Part shown: positions 35,971-48,864 of the stretch, piece by piece
How positions within the stretch are numbered: position 1 is the first letter of the stretch
Layout: the number at the start of each line of letters is the position of its first letter
From: Augochlora pura
Lineage: Eukaryota > Arthropoda > Insecta > Hymenoptera > Halictidae
Reading direction: 5' to 3'
Assembly (NCBI RefSeq): GCF_028453695.1
Contig: NC_135775.1
Coordinates: forward strand, 1,116,001-1,180,000
Length of the DNA: 64,000 nt
Program-made: the position numbers and the translations under genes
The notes under the pieces: model-generated
Seen by the model: the letters and a program-made list of their open reading frames with translations, nothing else
The model's database searches: none
What the model was told of the DNA's origin: nothing

Positions 35971-37539
35971 TCAAACATTTTTCCAAAATAAAAAATTAAA
36001 TTTTTTATGTATAACAACCTTCACCACCTACGAATGGGTGTCGCAAGGACGATCCTTGTCAGCCGACTTCGACTTCGATTACATCCTTATCTCCGGCGTC
36101 GATCGTCCCGAGGATCAAATGCGCGTCGTAAAATAATAGCGCGGCGTCGGGATTCGTCGCACGCGCGACGACTAATTACAGCGATCAATTTGAACTCGGA
36201 AGTCCCCTCCGCTCTCTCCTTAACCGAGCCGCTTGAAACTTGCGAATGGCGCGGAGCGTGTCGCGATTCGCGGCCCGTCGAAATTCGGGCTCGGAGATCG
36301 GGGTTCACCGATCGACGGATAAATCGAGCGGGACGGGGAACCGCGGACAACGGAAACGGGATTTTCAAGGCGAAGAAGCGGGAACACGGTGTCGCCGCGG
36401 CGCGACGGGAATGGAAGCGGGTTAACGAGCCGCGTTAACGAAATGTAAGGAACGAAACAGGCGCGGTAAAGCACGAGAGGCAGCGGGGCGATGTAATGAA
36501 GATAATAAAAGGAGGGAGGCGCAGCGAACCATCAAATACGGAGATAACGAGTCTATTTTACGATTAAAAGTTGCGTCACTCCCTATCGGACTCTTTAACT
36601 TCCGCGAACTGTCTCCTTCGTGGTTCCCTTCGACCGCCGCTCCACGGCGTCGTTTCAGAGAATTTCGCGGGAGAACAGATGCCGGGAGGAGCGTCCTTTG
36701 ATCTTGCCAAGGACAGCGGAGCATCCTTCCGAGGAGACGATAGTGGCGCTTCAGTTAGGTCTACGCGGAGTGGCTAAAATGTTGCTTGGAATAAGAGAAA
36801 GAAAACGGGGTTCCTCTGACGTCATTTCAAGCAACTTTCTCCTTCGCCGAAATGCAATCCGTGGCTTCCTCTACGAGTTTCACAGTTCATTAATAACAAA
36901 TGCATCTTCCTCAATGCAAAAATAAATTTCTGAATTTTCTATCGGTATAATTATTTGAAGTTTCTGAGATGATTTGAAGCAACTTTTTCCTTTACAAACA
37001 TTTTCTACGAGGCGTTGTTTACGAGTTATCAACGATAAACGCTGACCAATCAGGGACGAGTTCTAATAAATTTATCCTTCGATCAATTCCATCGACTTGA
37101 AGATAACGATATATTTTACTGTTAATTTATATTATTATATATATATTACTGTTAATTTGTATAATTTATATTTCAATAAAATATTTTCTAATCGAATAAA
37201 ATCCGCATCCGGACAACAATATTACCGTAGAAACGATTCAGCGACGGACGCGGCGCCTAATTCTTCGGCGGCGCGCCGAGGCCCGGCGTAATCCGCGATT
37301 GATTCAACATCCGGCCTTCGAGCGCTCTAATCGAGTTAGCGGTCCGCGAATTTATGCGGGATATTAGCAAACGGCGGGGCCGAATTAGTTGCGACGTATT
37401 TCTGCGGACGCGGTAACCGCTTTCGGATTAATTACCGTTCCCGCGCGCCGCCGAATTAACAAACGTGAGTCCGGGACATTGGTTATCCTCGATGACGACT
37501 GGATCGAAGGCGGGGGCGAGGGACGAAATTAGACAACGA

Positions 37540-37695
37540 GAAAAATTAAAAAAAATAGAAAATAAATAAGAAAATAGAAAATAGTATCCCAAAAATAGAA
37601 AATAAATAGAAAAATAGAAAATAAATAAAAAAATAGAAAATAAATAAAAAAATAGAAAATAGATAAAAAAATAGAAAATAGATAGAAAATAGTAA
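37540..37695. repeat. A-rich degenerate tandem repeat
   Basis: Repeats of about AAAAATAGAAAATAAATA, with GTATCCC or GTAACCC interruptions. On the minus strand this reads as Phe/Tyr/Ile-rich and looks like a membrane protein, but it is a compositional artefact. Confidence 0.8.
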
Positions 37696-40600
37696 CCCAA
37701 AAATTATGTTACTTCCGTGAAATTAGGGTTTCCCGAGGTGATTTTCCGTAACTTTTTCCCGAGCGAAAAGTATCGAGGCGCGGTAAAGTATCGTCGAAAT
37801 GAAGTCTTTGCTCTCGGCAAATTGGATCACGTGACCGACTAATATCCAGTTCTTCGCGACTTCACGCTTGCCACGCTGGCGGGCAGCGGAAGCTCACGCG
37901 AGATTATCCGGCGTAGATTGTTCCGGAGTTTCGAGGCCAGGCAAATCGTCGGTCTCGCGCGCGGTGGAAGTTCCGCGAAGATTTGCCGAACGATTCCGGC
38001 CGGCAGTCGATGTTCCGGGGGGAAACATCCACCGGAAGAAGCAGACGTCTATACGCGGCTCGCGAAAAAATTGCCGTTTCTATTCTCGGCTTATTAATAC
38101 GCCCATCATTGGCGAACGAAGATTGGACGGAAGGGAATATTTGGCCCGGCTTCCTCAGACTTTGGATCTCGCGCGCGGCTGAAAGAAACCCGCGAAAATA
38201 ATGAGGCTCTTTCTTCGCGGCGAATTAGATGGGGAGAACGGTTCCGATCCGATTCCGGGAAGAATCGCGGAATTAGGGGCAATCCTTGGCCGAACAGTAG
38301 GCGTTCTCGGCTATCATTTATTTCTTCTTGAAATTTTTAGCGATCGCAGCCGAGGAATAATTTATACCCAGCCGAGGGCTGCCTATTTCAGGCTTAAAAA
38401 TCGCTCCATCTTCGAGCTGCTGTGATTTCGGTTAAAATAATCGCACGGGCGTCAGGCTGGGTTCGTTTTAAAGAGGAAAGTCTGCGGTTGATCTTTGACG
38501 AGTCCAACTCGTGATGGATATTACTAGAAATAAATTATTATTAAAAAATTATTATTGAAAAATTCTTAATCGCAGTAGATGTGAAAAAAATGGTACGTCA
38601 AGAGGTTAACTTCTTCTCTGTCTCGCGACACACCTCACAAAGATTATAATAACCATCGTAAATGCAAATTATTAACCCACTTCTCCATCCTTGTCAGGCA
38701 GGTGTATCAGCGAACGGAGCTACCGCCAAATCCGCCGGCCATTTCGCAGAGCTGGAAGACAGAATAATCAGAAATTATTAGATGAGAAAAAATGACCGGC
38801 GGCTCACCTATCTAGCTTAGCAGCCGCGTACATCCGACGCTTAACCCTGAAATAGCAACTGACTAAGCGTATCCCGAGGTAGCCGGGAACTGTCGCGACT
38901 CTATTAAGACAACTTGCCGTACACCTAGCTCACCGTTCTCGTTAAGAAACTTCCCTTAATCCGGTTAATCGAGCGCGTAGCCGAGATTTTTCGCTGTATC
39001 TCTAAACGTTGGGAAAAAAGGTGAACCGCCGCGTCGTCGTCGAGCAGATTCGAGGATCTTTCCTTTAAAATCAGTTCCAATCAAATCCGACGAAGGGAGA
39101 CTCGGGGAAGAGATCCTCCTCTCGAGCATCGTCATCCCTTAGGTAAATCGATTACATCGGCGCTATCAGCGTGACTCGGCTCTCTTTCTTAAGGAAACAT
39201 TTATTCCGCCGGGGACTTAGAGACAGCCGCCCGCTTGGTCTATACACACAACCATCTCGTCTACATACGTATACCCTTCACGGATAATAAATAGCGCGAA
39301 ACCTACCGAAGGGCGAACGAGTTGGAAAACTTGCCTCGCAGCGATCAGCTCGTTCGCATCGAAACGCCGCTTCTCGGCGGTATTGTTCTCCGAACCGTGG
39401 CGTACTTAATCATTTGTTTCAGCACCTGTCGCACGGTACAGTACAAATTTACAACTTATAAATTCCGCGTTACGTAAACATAAGTTCTCCTCGTCGCGCG
39501 ACAGGAACCTCCGCGTTACAAATTGTTCGCAGACCTTTCCGTTCCGGAACGACGTTTTATACGTTCGCTATAATTTTGCGCTATAATTTGATTTTCCTCT
39601 TGCCGTTTCTATTGACATAACAGTTGAACATCGGTACGATGAAAGGATAACAGAGCGTGATCAATTCCACGTGGGAATACCGTCTTTCGGAACGGAGCGC
39701 CGCGGCAAGATAAAATAAGACTCCGCCCGCTCGCGAGAGGAAATTCAATGGAAAAAACGGCGGCACGTTTATCCGAGGGTAAATTAATGTTCCTTATAGC
39801 ATGTACGAATGATTGTTAAGCTATTGAAAAAAAACCTTACGCTCTGTATTAAGATATAGATGAATATATATTAATAATAAATCCTAACCAGGTAACTCTC
39901 GTTTTCGTCTTTCGTTCGTATAAAATGTCGAATTCTGACCGCGTCTTCGAAAAAAGCAAAACAATAGGTTACGTTAAAATTGCAGGGTATTTACTATATT
40001 GTTCGAAAGCAATAATAGCGCCACCATTTGCTAAATTCGCGAGACACCGCACACTGTAAAGCCGCAACAATGTTAAATATGAATCGTCGACTGCTAAATC
40101 GATTTCGCGGTAGCCATTATTGCGACTCGTTCGTTTCCAGAGTAAACAATAGCGATATTAAAAAAGTATCCACGGCGAAAGAATGGCGGATAATGAAACT
40201 GACAAAAAGAAAGAGAAAGATATAGAGAGGAAAAACAATCGGTCCGGCCTCTCGCCGTAGTTTGCTCGTCGAAACTTTCCCCCTCCGGACTGTTTAATTC
40301 ACTTTCGTTTCCGGGCATCTCCGGACGCCTAATCAATCTCGAGGACCCGTATCGAATCGATACCAACCTGGGGAGAGCTTCTCTCGTCCGGTGGACTTTG
40401 AAAAGACAAGCGCCGGCTGTTCCCGGCGACGTTATACGATCCTCGACGATCGGCAAACATCGGAGGTGGGCAGGGAGGGGAGGGGAGGGAGGATCTTCGG
40501 GGCTCGACAGTGTAAAGGAGAACGAGCGGTAGCAATAGCGAATTGAATCCGCTCGGGCTCGTACGGTCCCCTTGTCCCCCGTTCCCTTGTCTCAGCTCTC

Positions 40601-42447
40601 CCTTTACCGTCGCCTAAACCGGCACAATAACAGGCCCGTCCTCTCTTGCGCCGGAAGAGCAAACCTTCGTATCGCCTCCCTCGATCAATGATCCTCGGCG
40701 AAAACCTTTCTCTCTCTTCGATCACGTTATCTTCGGCTCCAACCATCCCCTCTCGCCTACCCTCCTGTGTCCACTATTTTCCTGGGATCGATCCGATCGT
40801 TCGACCGAGCGAAACATTTATCCAACGCTTCTTCTCAACGCGTCATTCATATCTGGGTGACAGGTACGCTTCTGTGGAGGGGGGAGCTTCACTCAGATAT
40901 GGGTGACGCTCTTCTTATTCAAGATTTTATTTATTTAATTCACGAGAATCCCATTTAGGAATTTAATGGAACAAGCACCGGCAAATTTAAAATATACAAA
41001 ATAAAAATACTAAAAAATTCATACATTATTATGGTATTTATACATTTTGCTTCAATTATTTTATATTTATCGAATAGGACATATCGCATTTCCATAGATT
41101 AAAACTGAAAAACAGAAGAGCAAAGAAATGATCGAAAGCCACATTTTTCTCCTCTCTCGCGCAGCACTTGTCCCGCGAAGGGTTTCTAAACGAATATCAT
41201 CGTCGCGTGAGAAAGGGTTACCGTGGTCGGAGAGCAGCGGACAGAGGTATCGGCGACCATAATCGAGGCTGCCCGCGGGCCGAGGAGTATCCGAAGCCGG
41301 CGGCACGGCTTTCAATCGTCATAAATAGAGGCGAAGGTACGCGTCGCTGCTCGAGGAGATAGGCGCAGTGTGCGCGCGACGGCGTCTGCCGGCTCCCATG
41401 CAATATTCATACGGTGTAACGGCGGCAATAAGCTTCGCTGAATGGAACTGCCGTTGCTCGATCCTCGCCACACACATCCATACACAGCCGTCATAGTTAT
41501 CTACGTGACGCACCCATCTCCACTGCTGGGGCCACCACCGCGAGCACCTCGAGCACCTCGAGCACTGTGAGAGAGCACCCCGGCATTTTTCGGCTACCCG
41601 AGAAATGCGCGGTCATGCCTCGAACAATGCTGCACATGATTCCTTCAAAAACTTCGTCTTCTTTTGTATTTCAACGCTGGCGCCGTGACAATTTTCCCCT
41701 AAGCTGCACGAGATAGCAAGGATAACGAAGGTGTCGTAGACGTCGTCTGTTAAAGTTTTCGAATACTTGGGTTATATATTTTATTAGGCTTTTATTATTG
41801 GGGAATATATTACGGGGTTCTGTAAGTTCTTTTTGTTGGGATGACGAGGTTGGGAGATGAAATTGTGTCTTATGTTTGAAATAATTTACTCCAACTCCAC
41901 GCGTCAATGAAATCAACGTATATCAATGTAATTTATTGCAATTTGAACATAACACAATATTAAACTTTATGACTATATTATCCAACACTTTTCGTGCCGC
42001 GATAGGTGTGACCTCGAGAGTATGCTTTTGGTACCTTATCAATTGACGATTTTCATCGGAGCGGTTCTTCTACACCCGTCACCTTCCTACCTTCCTTGTT
42101 CAACTCTGAGTCCACTGGAAACGTCGTCCTCAATTTATTAATCGTTGCACTGCCTCGCAGAGGACCACCGCCTCGCAGAAGCCCCCAGTCGATTTCCTTC
42201 CTCGAAAGGAAGGCTCCCGCTCCCGGGATTTAAATAACACAAGTCACGATAACGCCGAGACGCCATTGCTCTCGCGAATTAATCGAACCTCTCGCAAAGA
42301 TATCGCGCCATCAATCGGCGGCGTTCCTTCTACTCGGCGGCGGGAACAACGCGTTCATTTCTCAGCCGCCGTTTTCCGCCATTTCGCCGCGCGCGACCTA
42401 TAAATCTTCCAACCGGAAGTCGCTATCGATCCCGGACGTAAACACGC

Positions 42448-42473
42448 CTCTCTCTCTCTCTCTCTCTCTCTCT
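42448..42473. repeat. (CT)13 microsatellite
   Basis: Nearly pure CT run. Confidence 0.9.
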
Positions 42474-42825
42474 TCCCGTAACGATCCTTCACCTCATCAT
42501 GGAATAAGGGATGCCTCGATCCCCGTGCGATAGAGGAGAGAGAGAGAGTAGATCTAAGCCGGTTATCATACTTCCAATCAATTTTTTCTTCACCCTTCGG
42601 CGCCGCTTTACATGGAAACGCGGAGTTTACGAGAGGCGCACGCGGCCGATAAAGGTATCGGCGTGTCCCCTCGAATCCGGGTCCCCGGCTAGACGGTCGA
42701 AGATACACGCGGAACGACGCTGTTCCCGGCGCTAAGAGGCTTATTAGACCCGAGCGCCGGCTCCGACGCCGAAATTTCTCCGGGACGAAGTTTCGGCTGT
42801 TCGAACGGCCCTGGGATGCCGATAA

Positions 42826-42870
<45 letters not shown>
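42826..42870. repeat. (CT)n microsatellite of about 45 bp
   Basis: CT run with one CCCT interruption near the start and a GTCTC end. Confidence 0.9.
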
Positions 42871-43132
42871 GCGTCCCTCGGCTTATCGTGCCAGTTGCGA
42901 CGGGGACGCCTGTTTCGGAACAACGTTTATCGGAGAATTTCGACGGTCCGGCCCGCCGTCCGCGATAGAAAAGATACCTGCACCCTATCGGACGCGGTTA
43001 CGCGGGCTCATTAGAATAAATGTGGAACGAGATTATAACCGGTATAATGTCAACATGCGGGTAACGCGCATTAGGCGGCGATCGAAAGTCTATTTAGTCA
43101 AACTCGTTTTGGGTTTCGTTAACCCCTTGCAC

Positions 43133-43474
43133 TACCGCGAATCTCTGAAAAAGCCGTGAAATCTCTGAAAATCTCTGAAACTTGGCCGTCGGAACGGTTG
43201 CGGGAGGTGTCGAGCGGTGGAGCTCGAGTGGTACAATTTGAAACACAGTACCTTAAGACTGAGTTACATAGTCGTTATTAGTCTTATACGGGGACATATA
43301 ATCCCATTCAAGAGAACCAAGAATGGGCCTGAGCTGACCCGAGATTAGGATCACGAGGCAGACTCGTGATATACATGTTTGGCACCAAATGTCGATAACG
43401 AGTCAGACTCGTGATATTCATGTTTGGCACAAAACTTTCGTCACGAGTCAGACTCGTCAAGGTATGGCAAGGGG
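43133..43474. mobile_element. TTAA-type MITE with an ACGAGTC/GACTCGT palindrome array, 342 bp
   Basis: TTAA at 43129-43132 is followed by CCCCTTGCACTACCG. The right end GGTATGGCAAGGGG is followed by TTAA at 43475-43478. These are clear terminal inverted repeats with an intact target duplication. The interior holds three direct copies, about 45-50 bp apart, of the near-perfect palindrome ACGAGTC-A-GACTCGT (43351, 43397 and 43443 regions; the first has one mismatch). Two are joined by GATATNCATGTTTGGCAC. There is no coding sequence. Confidence 0.7.
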
Positions 43475-43899
43475 TTAATCGGATTCGACCACGCGAGAAG
43501 AGGTGTCTCGACGCCTGTACAGAGAGAAGAGACACGCCGATCGTGGATGGAAAACGGCGAGTGAAACGCGAGCGTTACGCGAACGGGAGAACGTTTCGCC
43601 GGGATTTTCGTAGTCGCCGTTTAAATACGGGCGGTGCCGGCAATTACCGTCACTCTTCCACGGGACGATAAGACGCGAGACACTGTTAACTGTCATTTAT
43701 ACATCCGCTCGGCCGACGTCTCTGGGGAACCCGGGAAATCCGTCGAATTTTCTCAGAACCAATCTCGAGAAGCTGCACAGAAACTGGCGGAGAACCGTGA
43801 CGAACATCAATTTTAAGCACGTAGGAATTCACCGGGAGCCGAAGCTCCACTCGCGAAAAATCACCGTGATATTGTGCGAGGCACTTTTAGCAGTTGTTA

Positions 43900-44080
43900 T
43901 CTGTATATATAAAAATAAGTCGGGTTTTCCTTCCTGACGCTATAACTCCGGAACGCGCGTGAGGTTTATAGCAACCAAAATTCTGGAAAAATGTCAACAG
44001 AAAAGCAGGAAAACAGGGAAAATCATTTTTCACGTACAGCGCCATCTCTGATACGTAGCATGTACTACAAACCAATATGG
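43900..44080 (+). mobile_element. Possible Helitron-type 5' end
   Basis: The sequence A|TCTGTATATATAAAAATAAG is followed by GACGCTATAACTCCGGAACG. The TC start after an A, the TATATATAAAAAT opening and the CTATAACTCCG-type motif resemble 5' ends of non-autonomous Helitrons in insects. No CTRR end with a hairpin was located, so the 3' limit is arbitrary. Confidence 0.3.
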
Positions 44081-44726
44081 TTTATAAAACAAAAAAAATA
44101 ACTTTTCTTCGTCTTTTAATCCCCAAACGAAATGTTACAAAGAACGAAACCATCTGGTGGCGTTTGCTAGTACTTTATATAAGAGTCCATTGTTGGAATA
44201 AAACATTTATCGCAGCTATAGCGTTTACACGTTTCGAACGACTTTTCCCCGTCGATTTTCGAAAAATCTACGCCCTTGTATACACGTTGCTCGTCTCTCG
44301 CGGAACAAGCGGATAAAAATTTCATTCGATTACCATCGTGTTTATTGGCAGAGCGTCGCTTCACCTGCGTTATCTGAAATTGCAGCTGACGCGTCACTCT
44401 CCGACCTTAATATTTTCGAGAACGCTCCGCCGGGGCGGACGCGGGCGGCAAGGGGGGGCTTGTAAGGCGCTGATAAAAGTATACGACGGTCCGTCGAAGG
44501 GAACGACGACGTCCTGACCTCGATGTCTGTTTAAACGTCACTCTTTATCGCGGACGACGGTTTCTCTCTGTTCACGCTTTGACGAACCGAAGCGGACTAG
44601 AGCTTGCTGAAAAAAACAATGCCGTCGATTAAATATCAAATTATTGTTATCGAACCCCGGGAACGTAAATTTCATCTTTATGGGGTTGGAAAGCCGATTA
44701 GCACGAGAGTGATCCAGATGGGACGA

Positions 44727-44757
44727 GGACGTCTTTGATACGTCTTAAAAACGTCTG
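44727..44757. repeat. ACGTC-rich dispersed repeat
   Basis: ACGTCTTTGATACGTCTTAA followed by AAACGTC closely matches 49971-49997 and is related to the arrays at 53088-53390 and to 54700-54730. Confidence 0.5.
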
Positions 44758-45188
44758 TCTAGTGCTGGATATTCAGACGTCTCGAGAAAACTTACGAAAG
44801 TCCTAAAAATCCAAATCGGACGTCCTTTCAACCCTTTTATTGTCGCAAGAAAACGCGTGGCGAAGCGAAGATAATTGAACGAATTTCATTTGCTAAGCTT
44901 TGTTTAAAAGCTCATAAAAAGCAAACCTAGAATATTAAGAAAATTCAAAATTCAGTGTATTGCAGAAGAAACGTGGAGTCGATATAGCAACAACCGTGCT
45001 TCGATATTTACAAAGAATTTTCGTCGCTGCGAGAATAGATAAAAGAACGTCGAGTTTGATTTTTTTTCTCGCGAGACGATCCGTCCTCGACGGTCGTTCG
45101 GCGAGCGACGCCTCGGAGAATTGGAAATCCCGAAAGACTAGCGTCGCGCGCGACGCGGCCGGGATTATTGAAATTCCGCGCGGGGAGA

Positions 45189-45228
45189 CGCAGTCGGCCA
45201 CGAAATGCTCGTGGCCCGGCCGACTGCG
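45189..45228. repeat. GC-rich 40-nt hairpin
   Basis: CGCAGTC plus GGCCACGA pairs with TCGTGGCC plus GACTGCG around a 5-nt loop, with one 5-nt bulge. All 15 paired positions are Watson-Crick. Confidence 0.65.
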
Positions 45229-45590
45229 CGAATATTGTCGCGTGCCTCGATAATTGCTCGCTGCTCGTTCCCCGGTTAATTACGCGCCGCTCTCTGCGCG
45301 CGCGAGAACACGCTCGCGGGGATCGACGGAAATTTACGAACAGTCGACGCACGGTCTTCCGTCGAACGGAGCGGAAATGCGTTGCCGGCGAGGAGATTTT
45401 CGAGTTCGCGGGAGAAAAGCGTGGAACGCGATCGATGGGGACCGCGGATTCCGCGCGTCCGATGCGGTAGAATTTCTCTCCGATTTTTCAAGTATTTTTG
45501 CCTGTTTCGAATTTACGTTTATAGAGTGCTGTCTAACATTCTGCGAAAACTGCGAACGCGGTGCTTTGATAATTCAATTTTAGTCCATAG

Positions 45591-45710
45591 TAAGTAGAGC
45601 AAGTATTGAATAGTAAATGTAGCGAGTGTTAAATAATAAGTATAGCAAGTATTAAATAATAAGTATAGCAAGTATTAAATAATAAGTACAGCAAGTATTA
45701 AATAATAACC
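45591..45710. repeat. 23-bp tandem repeat, five copies
   Basis: Units start at 45591, 45614, 45637, 45660 and 45683, with a partial at 45706. The consensus is TAAGTATAGCAAGTATTAAA plus TAA. Confidence 0.9.
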
Positions 45711-46275
45711 AAAATTCCTTTTCCATTTAAATAAATTCTTTCTAAATTCTTTTCACCTTTTTATTGCATCCACTAATTAATTTACATGGTTCGTCGATTA
45801 ATTTTCAGTCAGAATTTACTCTCGTTCTGATCCAAATCCATGGGTCACCCTAAACCCCCTAGAAACTCCACGACCGCAGCGAGACACGGTTTACATTTGT
45901 TAATCGTTGCTCTCAGACGTTTCAGCGCGGCCGCGCGCATTGTTCGTCGCCGCATTCGGGACGCATTCGCGTGGAAATTAAAAAGCGATGCCACGGTAAA
46001 ACTGTTTACTATGCAGAGTGCGGCTCTTTTAAACGAGGAGGAACAGCTTCTGTATGGAACAAGTTCGCTCCGCGTGAAACGGAAACAATATGGAGACCCG
46101 GTTTTATCCCTCTCGCGAATGCGGAATGGGCTTGTCCGCTCCGTATAACGAACTACCCCTCTCAAATATTTAGAATCGTCGCACGCTCAACCCGTTGCCA
46201 AACCACCCTCTTTACTATTGCTATGATTAGAATTTTTTTGATCCCACTAAATTGTTAGAAAAAAAAAATTAACAA

Positions 46276-46598
46276 CCCTTTCAAGCGGAGCGTCGCATAT
46301 CTGCGGCATCGAAACGATGCGTGCACAAGTGTTATCTGAGTGTACAACTGCATATGTAAGATTAATTATTTCTTAATTAATTATCTGCTTCTTGAAGCTT
46401 TTTTAAAGCTTTTCAAAATTTCCCGAAATTTCTTAAAATTTATTGAAGCTTCTGAAAATTTATTGAAGCATCTTAGAATTTTTTAAAAATCGTTCTTCAC
46501 CTGAAACGCGTCGCGCGATAAATTGCAAACGTCGAAACGATCGCGAGCTTCCGTTCAGTGACGGTGCTTGAACGGACGGGCCTGCCGTAGCGAAAGGG
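46276..46598. mobile_element. TTAA-type MITE, about 323 bp
   Basis: The left end CCCTTTCAAGCGGAGCG at 46276 is preceded by ACAA. The right end CCGTAGCGAAAGGG is followed by TTAA at 46599-46602. The interior is AT-rich with repeated TTGAAGCTT / AAAATTT motifs. The pairing of these two ends is probable but not proven. Confidence 0.45.
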
Positions 46599-46701
46599 TT
46601 AAACAGAGAGCGGAGATATCTGGCTGCTGGGAATCCTGTCGAACACTTTCGCGATTTCGGAAAACAACCGGGCGAACGAAGAAAAAAGGAAGAGATGAAA
46701 A

Positions 46702-46709
46702 GGAGAGCG

Positions 46710-46740
<31 letters not shown>

Positions 46741-46743
46741 GAG
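46702..46743. repeat. (GA)n microsatellite
   Basis: GA run of about 42 bp with GGGA interruptions. Confidence 0.9.
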
Positions 46744-48817
46744 GGTGGGTCGGAGTGTGTCGAAGCTTTTTGCAGCGACGCTGACGGCCGAGGACAGCTG
46801 GGGAATATTATCCGCGTCACGAGAGAGCAAATCCGGGGATGGGAATAACACGGCACCTGGACGGTGTTAACCTTCATCCCCTCGGATTCCTTTACATCCC
46901 TTTACGCCCCCTTGTCCCCCCCAGCCTGCCGGTATCTGCAAAAGCTTTTTTCTCCGACCGAGACCGCAAGCCACCCCGCGCATCTACGAAGCGTCTCCCT
47001 TCCCTGTGCTCCACGGCTTTGGCGAAATTAAGCGGCTCGTCTCCTGGCACAGATACACGGTGACTATGAAAATTCGATCGATTATTTAGAAATTTTAGAT
47101 GGCTTACAGTCTTTTAAGATAGCCGTTTGATCGGTCAAAATAATATTTCCAGTTAAAAGCAGATAAATTGGACTGTAACTATGATTTTATAAAACTGTTT
47201 TTATATCTAAATTTGAGATATTTAGATATTTATATTTTTATATCTTTCATTTCTATAATTCCAATTATGCAATTTATTTTTACTACAATTAATTTCTAAA
47301 GTTACATTTCTATAATTTATTTTTATATTTATATGATTCATTTCCATAACTCCAACTATGTAATTTATTTTTACTTACTTATTTATTTTTTTATAATTCA
47401 TTTTTTGAAAGTTACATTTCTATAATTTATCTCTACAATTATTTGAACACGCTATACTAACATCAAATTAATAAAAATTCGTCGCGCACCTGGGCACCCG
47501 GCGCGGTAGCATCGAGAAGCGAGAAATCTTGCGGGGAAAGGTTGAAAGAAAGTTACGAAGTGGTAGAAACACGAATATAGCCGGACGGAAAAGAACGGAA
47601 GGTGTAACCGGGGTTTTTCGCGAGGATTTGATCGCGAAACGTATATACGTGGTACTTGACCGAGCTTTGGGCCGCGAAAGAAAAGACGTGGGGAGGGGAG
47701 GGGGCGGCTGTTGGCGAAATAATAGAATCAAAAGTTCGATGAAAAAGGCTGGGACGTGGCTGTCATGCCGGTATTATTCTTACCAGGCTCGCGTTACGCC
47801 GTGCCCGGTAAGCTCTTGGAACTTTTATATCCCTCTCGACTTCCAACCCCTCCCTCGTCTCCCCCACGCCACCCTCCGCGCTCCTCCACGCATCTCTCGA
47901 ACCGCTAAATTCTCTCGCCGTTCTATTTTCGACATTTAACCCCACTTTCAGCAGGTGAAACTAATTTTTCGCGGGACCGCGCGTCATTTTTCATAGACCG
48001 CGAAGCACGTCCTTTTCTTGCCAGCCATTTTTCATGGAAGCTTGTCCTTTTTCTTCATATTTCCATCGTCTTGAAATTGTTCTATTATCAGTCATTTATT
48101 TCTATGGATTTTTACAGCTTTTTTTTCGTGGATTTTAGCTAAGTTAAATCACTGAATAGACCAGAAATAATCGAGGAAGCTATTAAAATTGTTGCAAGGA
48201 AATATGTCTTATAAATTGGCGAATTCCATAATCGAAGTTAATTTTAAATGGAACGAAGCCTTGGCATTTCTAAAACTATTAAATATTCTCTGGTTACAAA
48301 TACAAAAGTAAAGATTAACCTAATCGCAAATTAGGCGATACCTTGTTTAAAATAAATGGACTGGCTTTAAAATAAATGGTCGAATTGGCGGGCACGGTCT
48401 CCGATGTTACAGCGATCGTGTGTCGTCGGACGTTCGCGCGGCAACAGGACACCGTTCGAGAGGACGGCGCCGCGGCGAGCATTTATTAAAACAGGTGTCA
48501 AAAGTTGGACGAAAATCTGGCCGAGCACTATACCCCCCCGGCAGTCTCGTAGAACATTCTGTCGTTAATCACGATCGCCCGCGGCGTGGGAAGTTTAAAG
48601 GCCGATCCTCAGGTGGGCGATAACTTGCCCATACAATTCAATCACCGAGGGTCGTAATAAACCCAACACAAAGCTGACATAATGACGGGCTTCCTGGTAA
48701 AGGTCCGCGAAAGTGAAAGAGAGAGAGAGAGAGATTCCACGTGCCAATAACAATATTGTTACAAAACTGTCCGACCACCCGATTAATTACACAGTTTTTC
48801 CGCTTTAAAATATGCAC

Positions 48818-48819
<2 letters not shown>

Positions 48820-48861
<42 letters not shown>
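48820..48861. repeat. (CT)21 microsatellite
   Basis: Pure CT run. A shorter GA run (48717-48734) lies about 90 bp to the left in inverse orientation, so a transcript could fold by pairing the two. Confidence 0.9.

Positions 48862-48864
<3 letters not shown>

Larger units (their letters stand above)
30660..43000. other. Non-coding region with mixed GC-rich and AT-rich blocks
   Basis: Apart from the repeats listed separately I find no supported exon. GC-rich parts (30700-31200, 31650-32150, 33650-34150, 36050-36800, 37900-38400, 40250-40900, 41150-41600) keep short frames open on both strands. AT-rich parts (32160-32400, 34160-34330, 35050-35200, 37090-37190) show none. Confidence 0.4.

Noticed and set aside
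37428..37700. Apparent Phe/Tyr-rich membrane protein on the minus strand
   Set aside because: Translation of an A-rich degenerate repeat; no family resemblance.
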